The translations under genes were made by a program, and so were the position numbers. Under the pieces are notes generated by a model that worked only from the letters and a program-made list of their open reading frames with translations, ran no database searches and had not been told where the DNA came from. From Brucepastera parasyntrophica (lineage in GTDB: Bacteria; Spirochaetota; Spirochaetia; Treponematales; Treponemataceae), in NCBI RefSeq assembly GCF_022376835.1, contig NZ_CP084606.1:2623501-2687500 (forward strand): a stretch of DNA of 64,000 bases, in the 5' to 3' direction. Below are positions 23,132-32,548 of this stretch, one piece after another; position 1 is the stretch's first letter; each line of letters begins with the position of its first letter.

Positions 23132-23647
23132 ATGGAACACCAGAAAGATTTTAATAAAGAAAACCAGCAGAAAGAATATGTTGAGAAACTGGTAAAGTTG
23201 AACCGTACTGCGAAGGTCGTAAAAGGCGGACGCCGTTTTTCCTTCTCGGCTCTTACTGTAGTCGGCGACCAGAAGGGCCGGGTAGGTTATGGTTTCGGAA
23301 AAGCAAACGATGTATCCGAAGCTATCCGTAAAAGTATTGAAAAAGCAAAACGCAATATGGTGTATGTTCCTCTTAAAAACGGGACGCTTCCCCATGAAAT
23401 ACAGGCTGACTATAAAAGTTCTTCAGTATTGCTGAAACCCGCCTGTTCCGGTACCGGACTTATTGCCGGCGGTCCTGTCCGCGCGGTTCTTGAAGCGGCC
23501 GGCGCGACCGATGTTCTTTCCAAATCTCTTGGCTCAAGCAGTTCCATAAATGTTGTCAGAGCAACATTTGAGGCTGTTAAACAGCTGATGGACGGTAAAA
23601 CTGTTGCGAAAAACAGAGGCAAAACCCTCAAAGATTTATGGGGATAA
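23132..23647 (+). CDS. rpsE: 30S ribosomal protein S5
   Basis: 171 residues. Double-stranded-RNA-binding domain with [20 protein letters not shown] and the [17 protein letters not shown] loop; C-terminal [20 protein letters not shown]. The stop overlaps codons just before rpmD, two bases apart from its ATG. Confidence 0.97.
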   Translation: MEHQKDFNKENQQKEYVEKLVKLNRTAKVVKGGRRFSFSALTVVGDQKGRVGYGFGKANDVSEAIRKSIEKAKRNMVYVPLKNGTLPHEIQADYKSSSVLLKPACSGTGLIAGGPVRAVLEAAGATDVLSKSLGSSSSINVVRATFEAVKQLMDGKTVAKNRGKTLKDLWG

Positions 23648-23649
23648 AA

Positions 23650-23835
23650 ATGGCAAAAAAAATAACCGTTAAACTTGTGCGCAGCACAATTGGTCAGAAA
23701 CCGAGAGTTGTTGCAACAGTCCGTTCCCTTGGTCTGAAAAAGATCAATTCAACTGTGGAGCATGATGCAACAGATCCGATTTTGGGAATGGTAAAAACCG
23801 TTTCTCATCTTGTTGAAGTCGAGGAGACCAAGTAA
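23650..23835 (+). CDS. rpmD: 50S ribosomal protein L30
   Basis: 61 residues from the ATG at 23650, two bases after the rpsE stop; an in-frame ATG at 23638 lies inside rpsE. AKKITVKLVRSTIGQKPRV and LGLKKINSTVEHDATDPILG are typical. Confidence 0.95.
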   Translation: MAKKITVKLVRSTIGQKPRVVATVRSLGLKKINSTVEHDATDPILGMVKTVSHLVEVEETK

Positions 23836-24281
23836 TGTCTGATTTCAATTTACACGCTCCGGAAGGAGCCAATAAAAAGAAGCGAATAGTAGGCCGGGGT
23901 TCATCTTCCGGGCACGGAACTACCGCAGGCCGCGGTGACAAGGGCCAGCAGTCACGTTCCGGCGGAAAGGTATACGTTGGATTTGAAGGCGGACAGATGC
24001 CTCTGTACAGGCGTATAGCCAAAAGAGGTTTTTCAAACGCCAGATTCCGCAAGGATTATGAGGTTTTCAATCTCTCTGTTATCGAAACCCGTTTTGCAGA
24101 CGGGGAAACAGTTGACCGGACCTCTCTCATTTCAAAAGGTCTGCTCAAGAAATCTTCGGCGCTTGTGAAAATCCTTGGAGACGGAACTCTTACAAAAAAG
24201 CTTACGGTAAATGTTGATAAGGTTTCTGCTTCGGCGAAGGAGAAGATCGAAAAGGCCGGCGGAACCGTTGCCGCTGAATAA
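23835..24281 (+). CDS. rplO: 50S ribosomal protein L15
   Basis: 148 residues. N-terminal Gly-rich basic extension (GRGSSSGHGTTAGRGDKGQQ), then GFEGGQMPLYRRIAKRGF. Starts on the last base of the rpmD stop codon (TAATG). Confidence 0.97.
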   Translation: MSDFNLHAPEGANKKKRIVGRGSSSGHGTTAGRGDKGQQSRSGGKVYVGFEGGQMPLYRRIAKRGFSNARFRKDYEVFNLSVIETRFADGETVDRTSLISKGLLKKSSALVKILGDGTLTKKLTVNVDKVSASAKEKIEKAGGTVAAE

Positions 24282-24301
24282 TCAGGAGCAGATGAAAAAA
24301 C

Positions 24302-25633
24302 ATGGGAAGTAATGCATTAGTAAATATGTTCAGAATAAAGGATCTCCGCGCCCGGATATTCTTTACTATTATAATACTTGTAGTTTTCCGTCTTGGTTCG
24401 GTTCTCACTATTCCGGGCATTGATCCGCACGGGTTGACCTCCTTCTTCAAATCTCAGGGAGGAGGAAATGCATTCGTCAACTATATGGACTTTTTTGCCG
24501 GCGGTGCGTTTTCCAACTTTTCCGTGTTTATGCTTGGGGTTATGCCCTATATATCGACCCAGATTTTAATGCAGCTCGCGCTCATTATCTTTCCCGGTCT
24601 TAAAAAGATAGCGGAAGAGGACGGCGGACGGAAAAAGATCCAGGTGTGGACAAGAATGGCGACAGTTGTAGTTGCACTTATCCAGTCCTATGCGGTTACC
24701 GTTTATGCAACAAGCCTTCAGAACCAGGTTCAGTACAATATTATTGTAAATAACGGCCTTTCGTTCAAACTGATTGCCATGCTGACCGTTACTACGGGAA
24801 CAATGGTGACTATCTGGCTTGGTGAGCAGATCACAAACAGGGGAATCGGTAATGGTATTTCCATGCTGATTTTTGCCGGTATTGTCGCGCGGCTCCCCAG
24901 CGCCGTTTATGAACTGATAAAAATGGTCCGCAATGACGAACTCAACTTTGTCTTCGTTATTGTGGCTTTTGTTATGTTTTTGGGAATTATTGCGCTTGTT
25001 GTCTATGAGCAGCAGGGGCAGCGGAAAATACCTGTCCATTACGCCAAAAGGGTCGTGGGCAGAAAAATGTATTCCGGCCAGAATACCTATATTCCGTTCA
25101 AGATAAACCCATCCGGCGTTATTCCGGTTATATTTGCTTCGTCTTTCTTAACATTCCCATTACAGATCGCGAGCAGTATCGGGCCAAATGTTGGATGGCT
25201 TCAGAGTCTTGCCAATTTTCTGCGCCCGGATGGAATATGGTATAATGTTTTCTATGTTCTTCTGATTGTTTTCTTTGCGTATTTCTATACCCAGGTAACA
25301 TTGAACCCTGCCGAAATTGCAAAACAGATCCGGGAAGCGGGCGGCTCGATTCCCGGTATCCGGACAGACAAGATGGAAGAATATATGCAGAGAATATTAA
25401 ACAGGCTGATTTTACCCGGTTCTCTGTATCTTGCGGTAATAGCAGTCCTTCCGACAATTATTCAGAGGGTCTTCGGATTTCCACCGTCAATTTCCATGCT
25501 GATGGGCGGAACTTCACTCCTGATTCTTGTTGGTGTTGATCTTGATACTATGAGTCAGATCGAAGCCCAGCTCAAAATGCATCATCATGAAGGGCTTGTC
25601 AAAAAGGGAAGACTCAGATCACGGAACCTGTAG
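24302..25633 (+). CDS. secY: Protein translocase subunit SecY
   Basis: 443 residues with ten membrane spans. The first span follows ALVNMFRIKDLRARIFFTII; the plug region and lateral gate follow, and cytoplasmic loops include MATVVVALIQSYAVTVYATS and PFKINPSGVIPVIFASSF. C-terminus ends in a basic tail (KKGRLRSRNL). AGGAG is about 11 bases upstream. With SecE (1009) it makes the translocon. adk, map and infA, which follow secY in many phyla, are absent. Confidence 0.97.
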   Translation: MGSNALVNMFRIKDLRARIFFTIIILVVFRLGSVLTIPGIDPHGLTSFFKSQGGGNAFVNYMDFFAGGAFSNFSVFMLGVMPYISTQILMQLALIIFPGLKKIAEEDGGRKKIQVWTRMATVVVALIQSYAVTVYATSLQNQVQYNIIVNNGLSFKLIAMLTVTTGTMVTIWLGEQITNRGIGNGISMLIFAGIVARLPSAVYELIKMVRNDELNFVFVIVAFVMFLGIIALVVYEQQGQRKIPVHYAKRVVGRKMYSGQNTYIPFKINPSGVIPVIFASSFLTFPLQIASSIGPNVGWLQSLANFLRPDGIWYNVFYVLLIVFFAYFYTQVTLNPAEIAKQIREAGGSIPGIRTDKMEEYMQRILNRLILPGSLYLAVIAVLPTIIQRVFGFPPSISMLMGGTSLLILVGVDLDTMSQIEAQLKMHHHEGLVKKGRLRSRNL

Positions 25634-25645
25634 AAAAAGTTTAAT

Positions 25646-25668
25646 GAAAGATGTATAGTACATCTTTC
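25646..25668 (+). other. Perfect 10-bp hairpin after secY
   Basis: GAAAGATGTA-TAG-TACATCTTTC, 13 bases after the secY stop, in the largest gap (128 bases) of the S10-spc-alpha string. A second pairing GGATTT/AAATCC follows. No T-run; may act in RNA processing or partial pausing. Confidence 0.4.
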
Positions 25669-25761
25669 CGGTATATTTGGGGATTTTAAGTGTTTATCTT
25701 GAAATCCTCAGCAAAAGGAGGCTTGAAACATAACTGTTTTAAGCCAGTCCAGGGGGACAAT

Positions 25762-25875
25762 ATGAAGGTAAGAACCAGCGTAAAGCCTATATGTGATAAA
25801 TGCAAGGTAATCAAAAGACGGGGAATCGTCAGGATTATTTGCGTAAATCCCAAACATAAACAACGTCAGGGCTGA
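25762..25875 (+). CDS. rpmJ: 50S ribosomal protein L36
   Basis: 37 residues, the standard zinc-ribbon L36: [20 protein letters not shown], then [13 protein letters not shown], with Cys-Cys-Cys-His ligands intact. ATG at 25762 with AGGGGGACAAT ahead; an in-frame ATG at 25690 would add 24 unrelated residues. Confidence 0.95.
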   Translation: MKVRTSVKPICDKCKVIKRRGIVRIICVNPKHKQRQG

Positions 25876-25889
25876 TGGAGGAATAGCGA

Positions 25890-26255
25890 ATGGCTCGAAT
25901 TGCGGGAGTCGACCTCCCTAACAAGCATGTCAATATTGCATTGACCTATATCTATGGAATCGGACGCTCTTCGGCAGATGAAATTTGTGTGAAGACAAAA
26001 ATCGATCCAATGCGTATGATAAACGACCTTAACCAGGAGGAACTCGCTTTAATCAGAAACCTGATTGAGAATGAGTACAAGGTTGAGGGACGCCTCAGAA
26101 CAGAAATCGGGTTGAATATTAAACGGCTCATGGATATTGGCTGTTACCGGGGGCTCCGTCACAGGAAAGGTCTCCCCGTACGCGGTCAGCGTACCCGGAC
26201 AAATTCTCGCACACGCAAGGGTAAAAAGAAAACCGTTGCCGGCAAGAAGAAGTAA
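25890..26255 (+). CDS. rpsM: 30S ribosomal protein S13
   Basis: 121 residues. [20 protein letters not shown] at the start, helix-two-turn-helix core, and the C-terminal basic tail [20 protein letters not shown]. Contacts the P-site tRNA and L5 (bridge B1b). Confidence 0.97.
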   Translation: MARIAGVDLPNKHVNIALTYIYGIGRSSADEICVKTKIDPMRMINDLNQEELALIRNLIENEYKVEGRLRTEIGLNIKRLMDIGCYRGLRHRKGLPVRGQRTRTNSRTRKGKKKTVAGKKK

Positions 26256-26280
26256 ACTGTAGATTGGAGGGACTAATAAC

Positions 26281-26660
26281 GTGGCAACTGTAAAAAGAGA
26301 AAAGAGAAAAAGAGTGTATATGAAGGAAATGTATACATTCAGGCAACGTTTAATAATACGATTGTAACTATCACCGATCTTAAGGGAAATGCTCTTTCCT
26401 GGGCGTCTTCCGGCGGGTTGGGATTTAACGGTGCGAAAAAATCAACCCCGTTTGCAGCGCAGACTGTTGCGGAAACCGCTGTACAGAAGGCCCTGACATA
26501 CGGGCTTCGGGAAGTGCATGTATATGTCAAGGGTCCGGGCGTAGGCCGGGAATCTGCTATCCGCTCTCTGGGGACACTCGGATTAAAGGTAAAATCCATC
26601 AATGATGTTACACCGATTCCCCATAACGGCTGCCGTCCGCGCAAGACACGGCGTATCTAA
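26281..26660 (+). CDS. rpsK: 30S ribosomal protein S11, interrupted by a one-base deletion near 26300
   Basis: A GTG at 26281 with GGAGG ahead starts VATVKREK, but that frame stops soon. In the -1 frame the family sequence [20 protein letters not shown] runs without a break to [20 protein letters not shown] and the C-terminus [13 protein letters not shown]. Adding one A to the A-run at about 26300-26303 restores a protein of about 126 residues. S11 forms part of the 30S platform and is essential, so an assembly error is the simplest reading. Confidence 0.93.
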
Positions 26661-26674
26661 TAAAGGAGAAACAG

Positions 26675-27310
26675 ATGGCTAGATATACAGGACCCCTTTG
26701 CAGACTTTGCCGTGCGGAGCAGAAAAAGCTGTTCCTGAAAGGCGACCGCTGCAAATCCGATAAATGTGCTATAAACAAGAAACGGACAATGCCCGGACGC
26801 GATCCCAAGGCAAGGACCGGCAAGCGTTCCGACTATGGAATCCAGCTCCGCGAAAAACAGCGGCTCAAGAGAACCTATGGAATGCTTGAAAAACAGTTCC
26901 GCCTTTTCTTTGAAAGGGCGCTCAGAATGCCCGGCATTACAGGTGAGAACCTGGTCGGTCTGCTTGAAAGACGGCTCGACAATGTGATTTTCAGAATGCA
27001 TTTCGCGGTAAACCGGAATCAGTCACGGCAGATTGTACAGCACGGACATGTGCTGGTAAATGGCCGGACAGTCAATATCCCGAGTTATCTGGTAAAGGCC
27101 GGAGATGAAATCGAGATAAAGGAAAGCAGCAAAAAGATGAATATCATTAAGGACGCGTTGAAGGAAGTCGCGAAGTCAGGACATTATCCCTGGATCAGCG
27201 TTGATGTCGACGCCTTGAAAGGCACCTTTATTTCAGTGCCCCACCGAAATGATGTAACAGACCTTGCTGATATAAAGGAACAGCTCGTCGTTGAGCTCTA
27301 TTCCAAGTAA
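26675..27310 (+). CDS. rpsD: 30S ribosomal protein S4, zinc-binding type
   Basis: 211 residues. The N-terminus carries four Cys (CRLC at 9-12, then CKSDKC), the C+ form of S4. The S4 domain [20 protein letters not shown] and [15 protein letters not shown] follow. It nucleates the 30S body and, in E. coli, represses the alpha operon. Confidence 0.97.
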   Translation: MARYTGPLCRLCRAEQKKLFLKGDRCKSDKCAINKKRTMPGRDPKARTGKRSDYGIQLREKQRLKRTYGMLEKQFRLFFERALRMPGITGENLVGLLERRLDNVIFRMHFAVNRNQSRQIVQHGHVLVNGRTVNIPSYLVKAGDEIEIKESSKKMNIIKDALKEVAKSGHYPWISVDVDALKGTFISVPHRNDVTDLADIKEQLVVELYSK

Positions 27311-27321
27311 GAGGAGTTCAA

Positions 27322-28377
27322 ATGGCCCGAAAAAATCTGCTTAAGGGATTTAAAAAACCGAAAGGATTATCTTATGAACAGAACGAGTTGACTTCCAATT
27401 ACGGAAAATTCGTAGCGTATCCTTTCGAAACCGGGTTTGGTACAACTGTTGGAAATACTCTGCGCCGCGTACTCTTGTCATCCATTCAGGGATACGCGAT
27501 TTCAGCGGTAAAAATTATATCATATAATGCAGATGGAATTCCGCATGATATTTCCAGCGAATTTGAAACAGTCCCGAATATTGTTGAAGACACACTTGAA
27601 ATTCTGAACAACCTGAAACAGGTCAGACTCCGTCTTCCGGAAGAAAAAGAGCAGGACACTTTCCTGTATGAATTCAAAGGACCTGTCAGCGTAACAAGCG
27701 ATATGTTTGCCCGCGGGGACCAGCTTGAAGTATTGAGCGAGCCTTTCCATTTGTTCACTATGATGGAAGGCGGTCATATTGAAATTGAAGTCCAGGTTGA
27801 TTTCGGCCGCGGCTATATGCCTGCGGAGGTAAATGAACGGTATATTGAAGTAGTCGGTACGATTCCGCTTGATGTTATTTACAGTCCTGTTGTCAGGGTA
27901 AAATATACAATCGAGCCCTGCCGTGTCGGGCAGCGAAACGACTATGACAAGCTTATACTGGAAATATGGACCGACGGGACCATTTCCCCGGAAAATGCGC
28001 TTGCAGAAGCGGCAAAAATAATAAAGGATCATTTTTCAATTTTTGTAAATTTCAATGAAAATGAAATCGGCAAAGAAGATGATTTTGATGAAGAAGATGA
28101 AAGAGTCCGTCAGCTTCTCAATACTCCTGTTGAGGAACTGGAACTTTCCGTCCGTTCATCGAACTGTCTGAAAAATGCAAATATCCGGACAATTGGTGAA
28201 TTAACCAGAAAAACAGAAGATGATATTGCCAAAACAAGAAATTTCGGTAAAAAAAGTCTTCAGGAAATCAGGGAAAAACTGCTTGAATGGAATCTTGGTT
28301 TGGGTATGACCGATTACAGTCACCTCAAGAATTCAATCAAGCTGCCCAAGCAGAAGGAAGAAACAGATGAAGCATAA
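27322..28377 (+). CDS. rpoA: DNA-directed RNA polymerase subunit alpha
   Basis: 351 residues, slightly longer than E. coli (329). The N-terminal dimerisation domain contains [20 protein letters not shown]. The C-terminal DNA-binding domain is intact ([20 protein letters not shown], then [15 protein letters not shown]), so UP-element contact should be possible. An acidic linker of about 20 residues (DFDEEDE) joins them. The end overlaps rplQ by 11 bases. Confidence 0.97.
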   Translation: MARKNLLKGFKKPKGLSYEQNELTSNYGKFVAYPFETGFGTTVGNTLRRVLLSSIQGYAISAVKIISYNADGIPHDISSEFETVPNIVEDTLEILNNLKQVRLRLPEEKEQDTFLYEFKGPVSVTSDMFARGDQLEVLSEPFHLFTMMEGGHIEIEVQVDFGRGYMPAEVNERYIEVVGTIPLDVIYSPVVRVKYTIEPCRVGQRNDYDKLILEIWTDGTISPENALAEAAKIIKDHFSIFVNFNENEIGKEDDFDEEDERVRQLLNTPVEELELSVRSSNCLKNANIRTIGELTRKTEDDIAKTRNFGKKSLQEIREKLLEWNLGLGMTDYSHLKNSIKLPKQKEETDEA

Positions 28378-28869
28378 AAACGGCTTTAATCCGCTTTCAC
28401 GAAATGCGGCCCACAGGCGCGCGATGCACAGGAATATGGTAACTTCACTCTTTAAATATGAGCGTGTTACCACAACCCAGCCAAAGGCGCTTGAAGTTCG
28501 CAGGACTGCGGAAAAACTTATTACACGTGCAAAAATGATACTGTTCATAATCGCCGCGAAGCAGCGAAAATGATTCAGGATAAGGCTGTTCTCGCAAAAC
28601 TTTTTACCGATATCGGTCCGCGCATGAAAGAGCGGAACGGCGGCTATACCCGTGTCCTGAAACTGGGTTTCCGGGAAGGGGACGCAGCTGAAGTGGCGAT
28701 TCTTGAGCTGGTGGATTATACGCTTAAATCCGGAGACGAAAAAGCCGAAAAGAAACAGAAGAAAGCTGCGGCTCCGAAAAAAGCCGCTCCGGCAAAAAAG
28801 GCCGCAGAACCCAAAAAAGCTCCGGCCAAAAAAACAAAAGCGCCTGAAACTGCGGAATCGGAGGTATAG
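28367..28869 (+). CDS. rplQ: 50S ribosomal protein L17, interrupted by a one-base deletion near 28538, with a Lys/Ala/Pro tail
   Basis: The first 57 codons read [20 protein letters not shown] through [12 protein letters not shown]. The frame then fails in the A-run GCAAAAATG. In the -1 frame it continues [20 protein letters not shown] to [20 protein letters not shown]. One added base gives about 167 residues. The L17 body is about 115-120 residues; the remainder is a basic low-complexity tail ([20 protein letters not shown]). Confidence 0.92.
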
Positions 28870-28872
28870 CAT

Positions 28873-29049
28873 ATGTCAAAAGCTCATCGCGGCAAGGGAA
28901 TTGCCGGTACGTATAACAGGGGCCGTGGGACCTGTCCTGTCTGCAAAAAAGACGGCGTAAAAGTCTTGTATGAACAGGAAATCAACGGCGAAAAAGTGAA
29001 AATCTGCAAGGTCTGCAAGGCTTCCATTAAAAACGGCAAAACCGCCTGA
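28873..29049 (+). CDS. 58-residue basic protein with two CxxC pairs (small zinc-ribbon-like)
   Basis: The ORF starts with ATG three bases after the rplQ stop and ends at TGA 29047-29049. The product begins MSKAHRGKGIAGTYNRGRGT, then CPVC at residues 21-24 and CKVC at about 45-48, separated by GVKVLYEQEINGEKVKI. Four Cys in two pairs joined by a beta-hairpin-like spacer suggest a zinc ribbon; the rich Lys/Arg content and place at the end of the alpha operon suggest a ribosome- or RNA-associated role. I do not recognise a named family. Too small for most gene finders. Confidence 0.75.
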   Translation: MSKAHRGKGIAGTYNRGRGTCPVCKKDGVKVLYEQEINGEKVKICKVCKASIKNGKTA

Positions 29050-29053
29050 TTGC

Positions 29054-29080
29054 AAAACCGTCCCTTGGGACGGTTTTTTT
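29054..29080 (+). terminator. Intrinsic terminator of the ribosomal protein cluster
   Basis: AAAACCGTCCC-TT-GGGACGGTTTT followed by further T's. It is the first strong terminator downstream of tuf and closes the S10-spc-alpha string. Confidence 0.9.
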
Positions 29081-29124
29081 ATTAACAAATGGTTTATAAA
29101 GTCCGTGAATACGTTCCTTTTTTA

Positions 29125-29154
29125 TAGACAACTTTTTTTCTATTATGGTATAGT
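29125..29154 (+). promoter_or_regulatory. Promoter of the liv operon
   Basis: TAGACA (29125-29130), 18 bases, TATAGT (29149-29154), followed by an 11-bp perfect inverted repeat at the expected start site. The overlapping TAGTAT is shared with other promoters in the window. Confidence 0.55.
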
Positions 29155-29158
29155 ATAC

Positions 29159-29268
29159 AAAATCGGGAAAATATTCCCGATTTTGCGTTATAAAACGAGG
29201 AGGAATGGTAAAAGTCTCTCATGAGATTTTATCATTCGCAGTTTAAAAACGTTGTTTTTCTGACTGCG
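29159..29268 (+). promoter_or_regulatory. Structured leader of the liv operon
   Basis: Three consecutive stems: AAAATCGGGAA-AATA-TTCCCGATTTT (29159-29184), TAAAAGTCTC/GAGATTTTA with one bulge (about 29208-29230), and CGCAGT...ACTGCG enclosing AAAAAC-GTT-GTTTTT (29237-29268). This could be an operator plus attenuator, or a ligand-sensing leader. I recognise no riboswitch class. Confidence 0.5.
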
Positions 29269-29321
29269 GTTCGCGCTGTTACCTGCGCGCAAGCTTCCGC
29301 TTGACTTTTATAGGAGTTTGT

Positions 29322-30467
29322 ATGAAAAAGACAGTGAAGTGTGCTCTGGCTGTTGCTGCCGTTCTGGCCGTTGTATTTGCTTTTGCCGGCTGTGCAAAAG
29401 AAGATGACAGCGTAATTAAAATCGGCGGTATTTATCCTCTTTCCGGCGGTGTGGCTATATACGGAATTGATGCCCAGCGCGGGGTTGACCTTGCCGTTGA
29501 AGAAATCAACGCCGCAGGCGAGATTAACGGCAAGCGTGTTGTAGTAATTGCCGAGGATGATGAGGGAAATCCCGAGAAATCCGTCAATGCCTATAAAAAA
29601 CTTACAACAAAGGATAAGGTTCACTTTATTATAGGTTCGCTTACATCAGGCTGTACACAGGCCTTTACCGCTCTGGCCCAGGCCCAGAAAGTAGTAGTAA
29701 TAGCGCCGGCCGCGACCGCTCCTTCCGTTACGGACGCCGGTGATTTTATTTTCCGTGTCTGTTTTATTGACCCCTTCCAGGGAAGCGTCGCGGGTAAATT
29801 TTCCGTAGAGAACCTCGATGCAAAACGGGCTGCTATTCTGTATGACAATGGCAACGACTATTCTGTCGGCCTGTATGAAAACTTCAAGAAAGCTTTTGTC
29901 GCCGGCGGCGGGACTATTGTCGCGGAAGAATCCTATAACACAGGGGATAAAGATTTTAACGCCCAGCTTGTAAAAATCAAAAATGCGAACCCTGATGTAG
30001 TATATCTGCCGGATTATTATAATACGGTGGCTCTGATTGCAAAGCAGCTCCGCGCACAGGGTATTAATACTCCGATTGTCGGTCCCGACGGATGGGACGG
30101 AATTCAGGGAAACGCAGGGGATGAGGTTCTGAACGGATATTATTCCAACCACTATGCCGCGGACTCGACAGACCCGCTGGTTATCGATTTTGTGCAGAAA
30201 TACACGGCAAAATACTCGGTAGAACCGACTTCCTTTGCGGCTCTTGCCTATGACGCTATGTATGTTCTCAAGGATGCAATGATTGCAGCTGATTCTGAAG
30301 ATTCCGTTAAAGTCCGTGACGCCCTGCAAAATACCTCAGGAGAATATGTGACCGGAAATCTTTCCTTTGATGAAAACCGCAATCCGACCAAATCTGCGGT
30401 AATGCTTAAAATTGTGAAAAAAGACGGGGTGCTTGTTCCTGTTTATGAGGCAACCGTTAATCCCTGA
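29322..30467 (+). CDS. livK: Branched-chain amino-acid type ABC transporter, substrate-binding lipoprotein
   Basis: 381 residues. ATG at 29322 follows AGGAG and gives a typical signal peptide ending at a lipobox (FAFAGC), so the mature protein is a lipid-anchored periplasmic-binding protein; an earlier in-frame start at 29301 only adds residues ahead of it. IKIGGIYPLSGGVAIYGIDA is the family's N-terminal signature. First gene of livK-H-M-G-F, but separated from livH by a terminator, which fits higher expression of the binding protein. The ligand could be Leu/Ile/Val, another amino acid or urea/amides; sequence alone does not decide. Confidence 0.92.
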   Translation: MKKTVKCALAVAAVLAVVFAFAGCAKEDDSVIKIGGIYPLSGGVAIYGIDAQRGVDLAVEEINAAGEINGKRVVVIAEDDEGNPEKSVNAYKKLTTKDKVHFIIGSLTSGCTQAFTALAQAQKVVVIAPAATAPSVTDAGDFIFRVCFIDPFQGSVAGKFSVENLDAKRAAILYDNGNDYSVGLYENFKKAFVAGGGTIVAEESYNTGDKDFNAQLVKIKNANPDVVYLPDYYNTVALIAKQLRAQGINTPIVGPDGWDGIQGNAGDEVLNGYYSNHYAADSTDPLVIDFVQKYTAKYSVEPTSFAALAYDAMYVLKDAMIAADSEDSVKVRDALQNTSGEYVTGNLSFDENRNPTKSAVMLKIVKKDGVLVPVYEATVNP

Positions 30468-30494
30468 TTAATGCAGGGTTATTCTGTTGTTTTT

Positions 30495-30526
30495 GCCGCC
30501 CGGAATACACCGGGCGGCTTTTTTTT
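30495..30526 (+). terminator. Intrinsic terminator after livK
   Basis: GCCGCCCGG/CCGGGCGGC stem with a 6-base loop and eight T's. Placed between livK and livH, it should let some transcripts stop after the binding-protein gene. Confidence 0.9.
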
Positions 30527-30651
30527 AAATTCCTGCTATACTTTTTCTGCTTTTCCGTGCTATTCTTCTTTAATATCAACTATATTGCTGTTAATGGTTT
30601 AACTATGTCGGTGCGGAATTCCGTCCGCTATAGGTTTGGGAGTTTCATATA

Positions 30652-31551
30652 ATGGATACACTGAAAATTTTTATTGAACAGCTGATAAACGGTATTTCAC
30701 TGGGAAGCGTTTATGCGCTGATTGCGCTCGGATATACCATGGTTTATGGAATTGTTAAGCTGATAAATTTTGCGCACGGAGATATTTTAATGGTCGGCGC
30801 CTATACCGGTTTTTATGTCCTGAGCGCACTGACACCTACTCCCTGGTCGCTTGCGCTCGCGTTTCTGGCTTCAATGCTTGTATGCGGTATCGTCGGTATT
30901 GTAATTGAAAGATTCGCCTACCGGCCCCTGAGAAGCGCTCCCCGGCTTAATTCACTCATAACCGCTATTGCTGTTTCCCTTTTTCTTCAAAATCTTGCGA
31001 GGGTACTCCCCTTTGTGGGGCCGAATCCCCGCCCCTATCCTACAATGCAGACAAAAACCATACCTTTCGGTATTTTCAGCGTTTCAAATATTCAATTAAT
31101 AGTCATAATCACTTCAATTGTGCTGATGCTGATTCTTAATTATATTATCAGCCGGACAAAAATGGGAAAGGCCATGCGCGCGGTTTCGTTCGACCAGCAT
31201 GCGGCGAGTCTTATGGGTATTTCGGTAAACAAGATTATCATGTTCACCTTTGCGCTGGGTTCTGTTCTTGCGGCCGCGGGCGGGATCCTGTATGCAACAG
31301 CCTATCCCCAGATTGAACCGACAATGGGTTCCATGCCCGGATTAAAGGCCTTTGTTGCTGCCGTTCTCGGCGGAATCGGTTCAGTCCCCGGCGCAATGAT
31401 CGGCGGGTATGTTCTCGGTGTCGCCGAAACACTGACGAAAGGGTTTATTTCTTCCCAGTATGCGGACGCAATTTCATTCTCGATACTGATAGTGATTTTA
31501 CTGGTCAAACCGACGGGGATAATGGGCAAAAACAGCAGGGTTAAGGTATGA
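30652..31551 (+). CDS. livH: Branched-chain amino-acid type ABC transporter permease
   Basis: 299 residues, hydrophobic throughout with about eight spans. Family marks: NGISLGSVYALIALGYTMVY, LINFAHGDILMVGAY, and the cytoplasmic EAA-like region before GGIGSVPGAMIGGYVLGVAE. Pairs with LivM in the membrane. Its stop overlaps the livM ATG (ATGA). Confidence 0.95.
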   Translation: MDTLKIFIEQLINGISLGSVYALIALGYTMVYGIVKLINFAHGDILMVGAYTGFYVLSALTPTPWSLALAFLASMLVCGIVGIVIERFAYRPLRSAPRLNSLITAIAVSLFLQNLARVLPFVGPNPRPYPTMQTKTIPFGIFSVSNIQLIVIITSIVLMLILNYIISRTKMGKAMRAVSFDQHAASLMGISVNKIIMFTFALGSVLAAAGGILYATAYPQIEPTMGSMPGLKAFVAAVLGGIGSVPGAMIGGYVLGVAETLTKGFISSQYADAISFSILIVILLVKPTGIMGKNSRVKV

Positions 31552-32548
31552 TAAAAAACAAACGTATAAGAGATTTCATTGTATTGCTTGCAGTTTCGGT
31601 ATTTGTACTGTTTGTGCCTGCGTTCCTTATGCGGATTAACCTGATTGACGCCTATATTGCCCAGATACTGACGCTTTCCGCCATAAACGCTATTATGGCA
31701 ATCAGCGTTAATATTATCTGCGGTATCACCGGACAGCTTTCGCTCGGACAGGCGGGATTTATGGCGACCGGCGCTTACACCTGTATCTGGTTTGCGCAGA
31801 CAGCCCAGCTGCCTCTTCCTGCGGCCATTATTATCGGCGGGATATTTGCGGCCGGCATTGGTTTTTTGGTCGGCTTTCCGACACTGAAACTGACGGGAGA
31901 TTATCTTGCGATTGTCACGCTTGGTTTCGGGGAGATATTGCGGGTGCTTTTTGTCAATCTGAAATCAATTACCAAGGGAGCGAATGGCATCCGGTTTACT
32001 ACCAGCCTGGCTTTTTTGCCGGATCTCGCCTGGCTCGTGATTTGCGGTTCGCTGGTGATTACCGTTGTATTGCTCCAGAATTTCCTGCGTTCATCCTATG
32101 GCCGCGCGATAAAATCTGTGAGGGAAGATGAAATTGCCGCCGCTTCAAACGGAATAAGTGTTTTCAAATATAAAATGACCGGATTTGTGATTGCTGCCTT
32201 TGTCGCGGGTATTGCCGGCGGCCTGTACGCCGCTTTTATAGGCTTCGTAAAACCCGATCTTTCTTCTTTTAACCGGAGTGTTGATTACCTGATTTATGTA
32301 GTTCTGGGGGAATGGGCAGTATAACCGGTTCGGTACTGGCGGCCTTTGTTTTAACATCCCTGCAGGAATTCCTCCGTTTCCTGAAAGATTACCGTCTGCT
32401 GATTTATCCTATAATCCTCATCCTGTTTATGCTCTTCAGGCCCCAGGGTATTCTGGGGATGAAAGAGCTTTCATTTGTACGGTGCTGGGAAAAGGCCGTA
32501 GAGTTTGCAAAAAAGTTCCATTTGAAAAGGAAAAAAAGTGATGCATAA
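31548..32548 (+). CDS. livM: Branched-chain amino-acid type ABC transporter permease, interrupted by a one-base deletion near 32310
   Basis: The N-terminal part (GITGQLSLGQAGFMATGAYT, FPTLKLTGDYLAIVTLGFGE) is a normal LivM. At 32306-32310 a run of five G's should be six: the present frame ends LGEWAV while the -1 frame continues GMGSITGSVLAAFVLTSLQE and RPQGILGMKEL, which is the family C-terminus. Corrected length is about 333 residues. The downstream ATP-binding genes are intact, so the transporter is probably functional in the organism. Confidence 0.92.

Noticed and set aside
29270..29300. Third copy of the dispersed repeat upstream of livK
   Set aside because: ATTCGCAG and GCGCAAGC-like words occur, but about 50 bases apart and without the other blocks; too weak to call.
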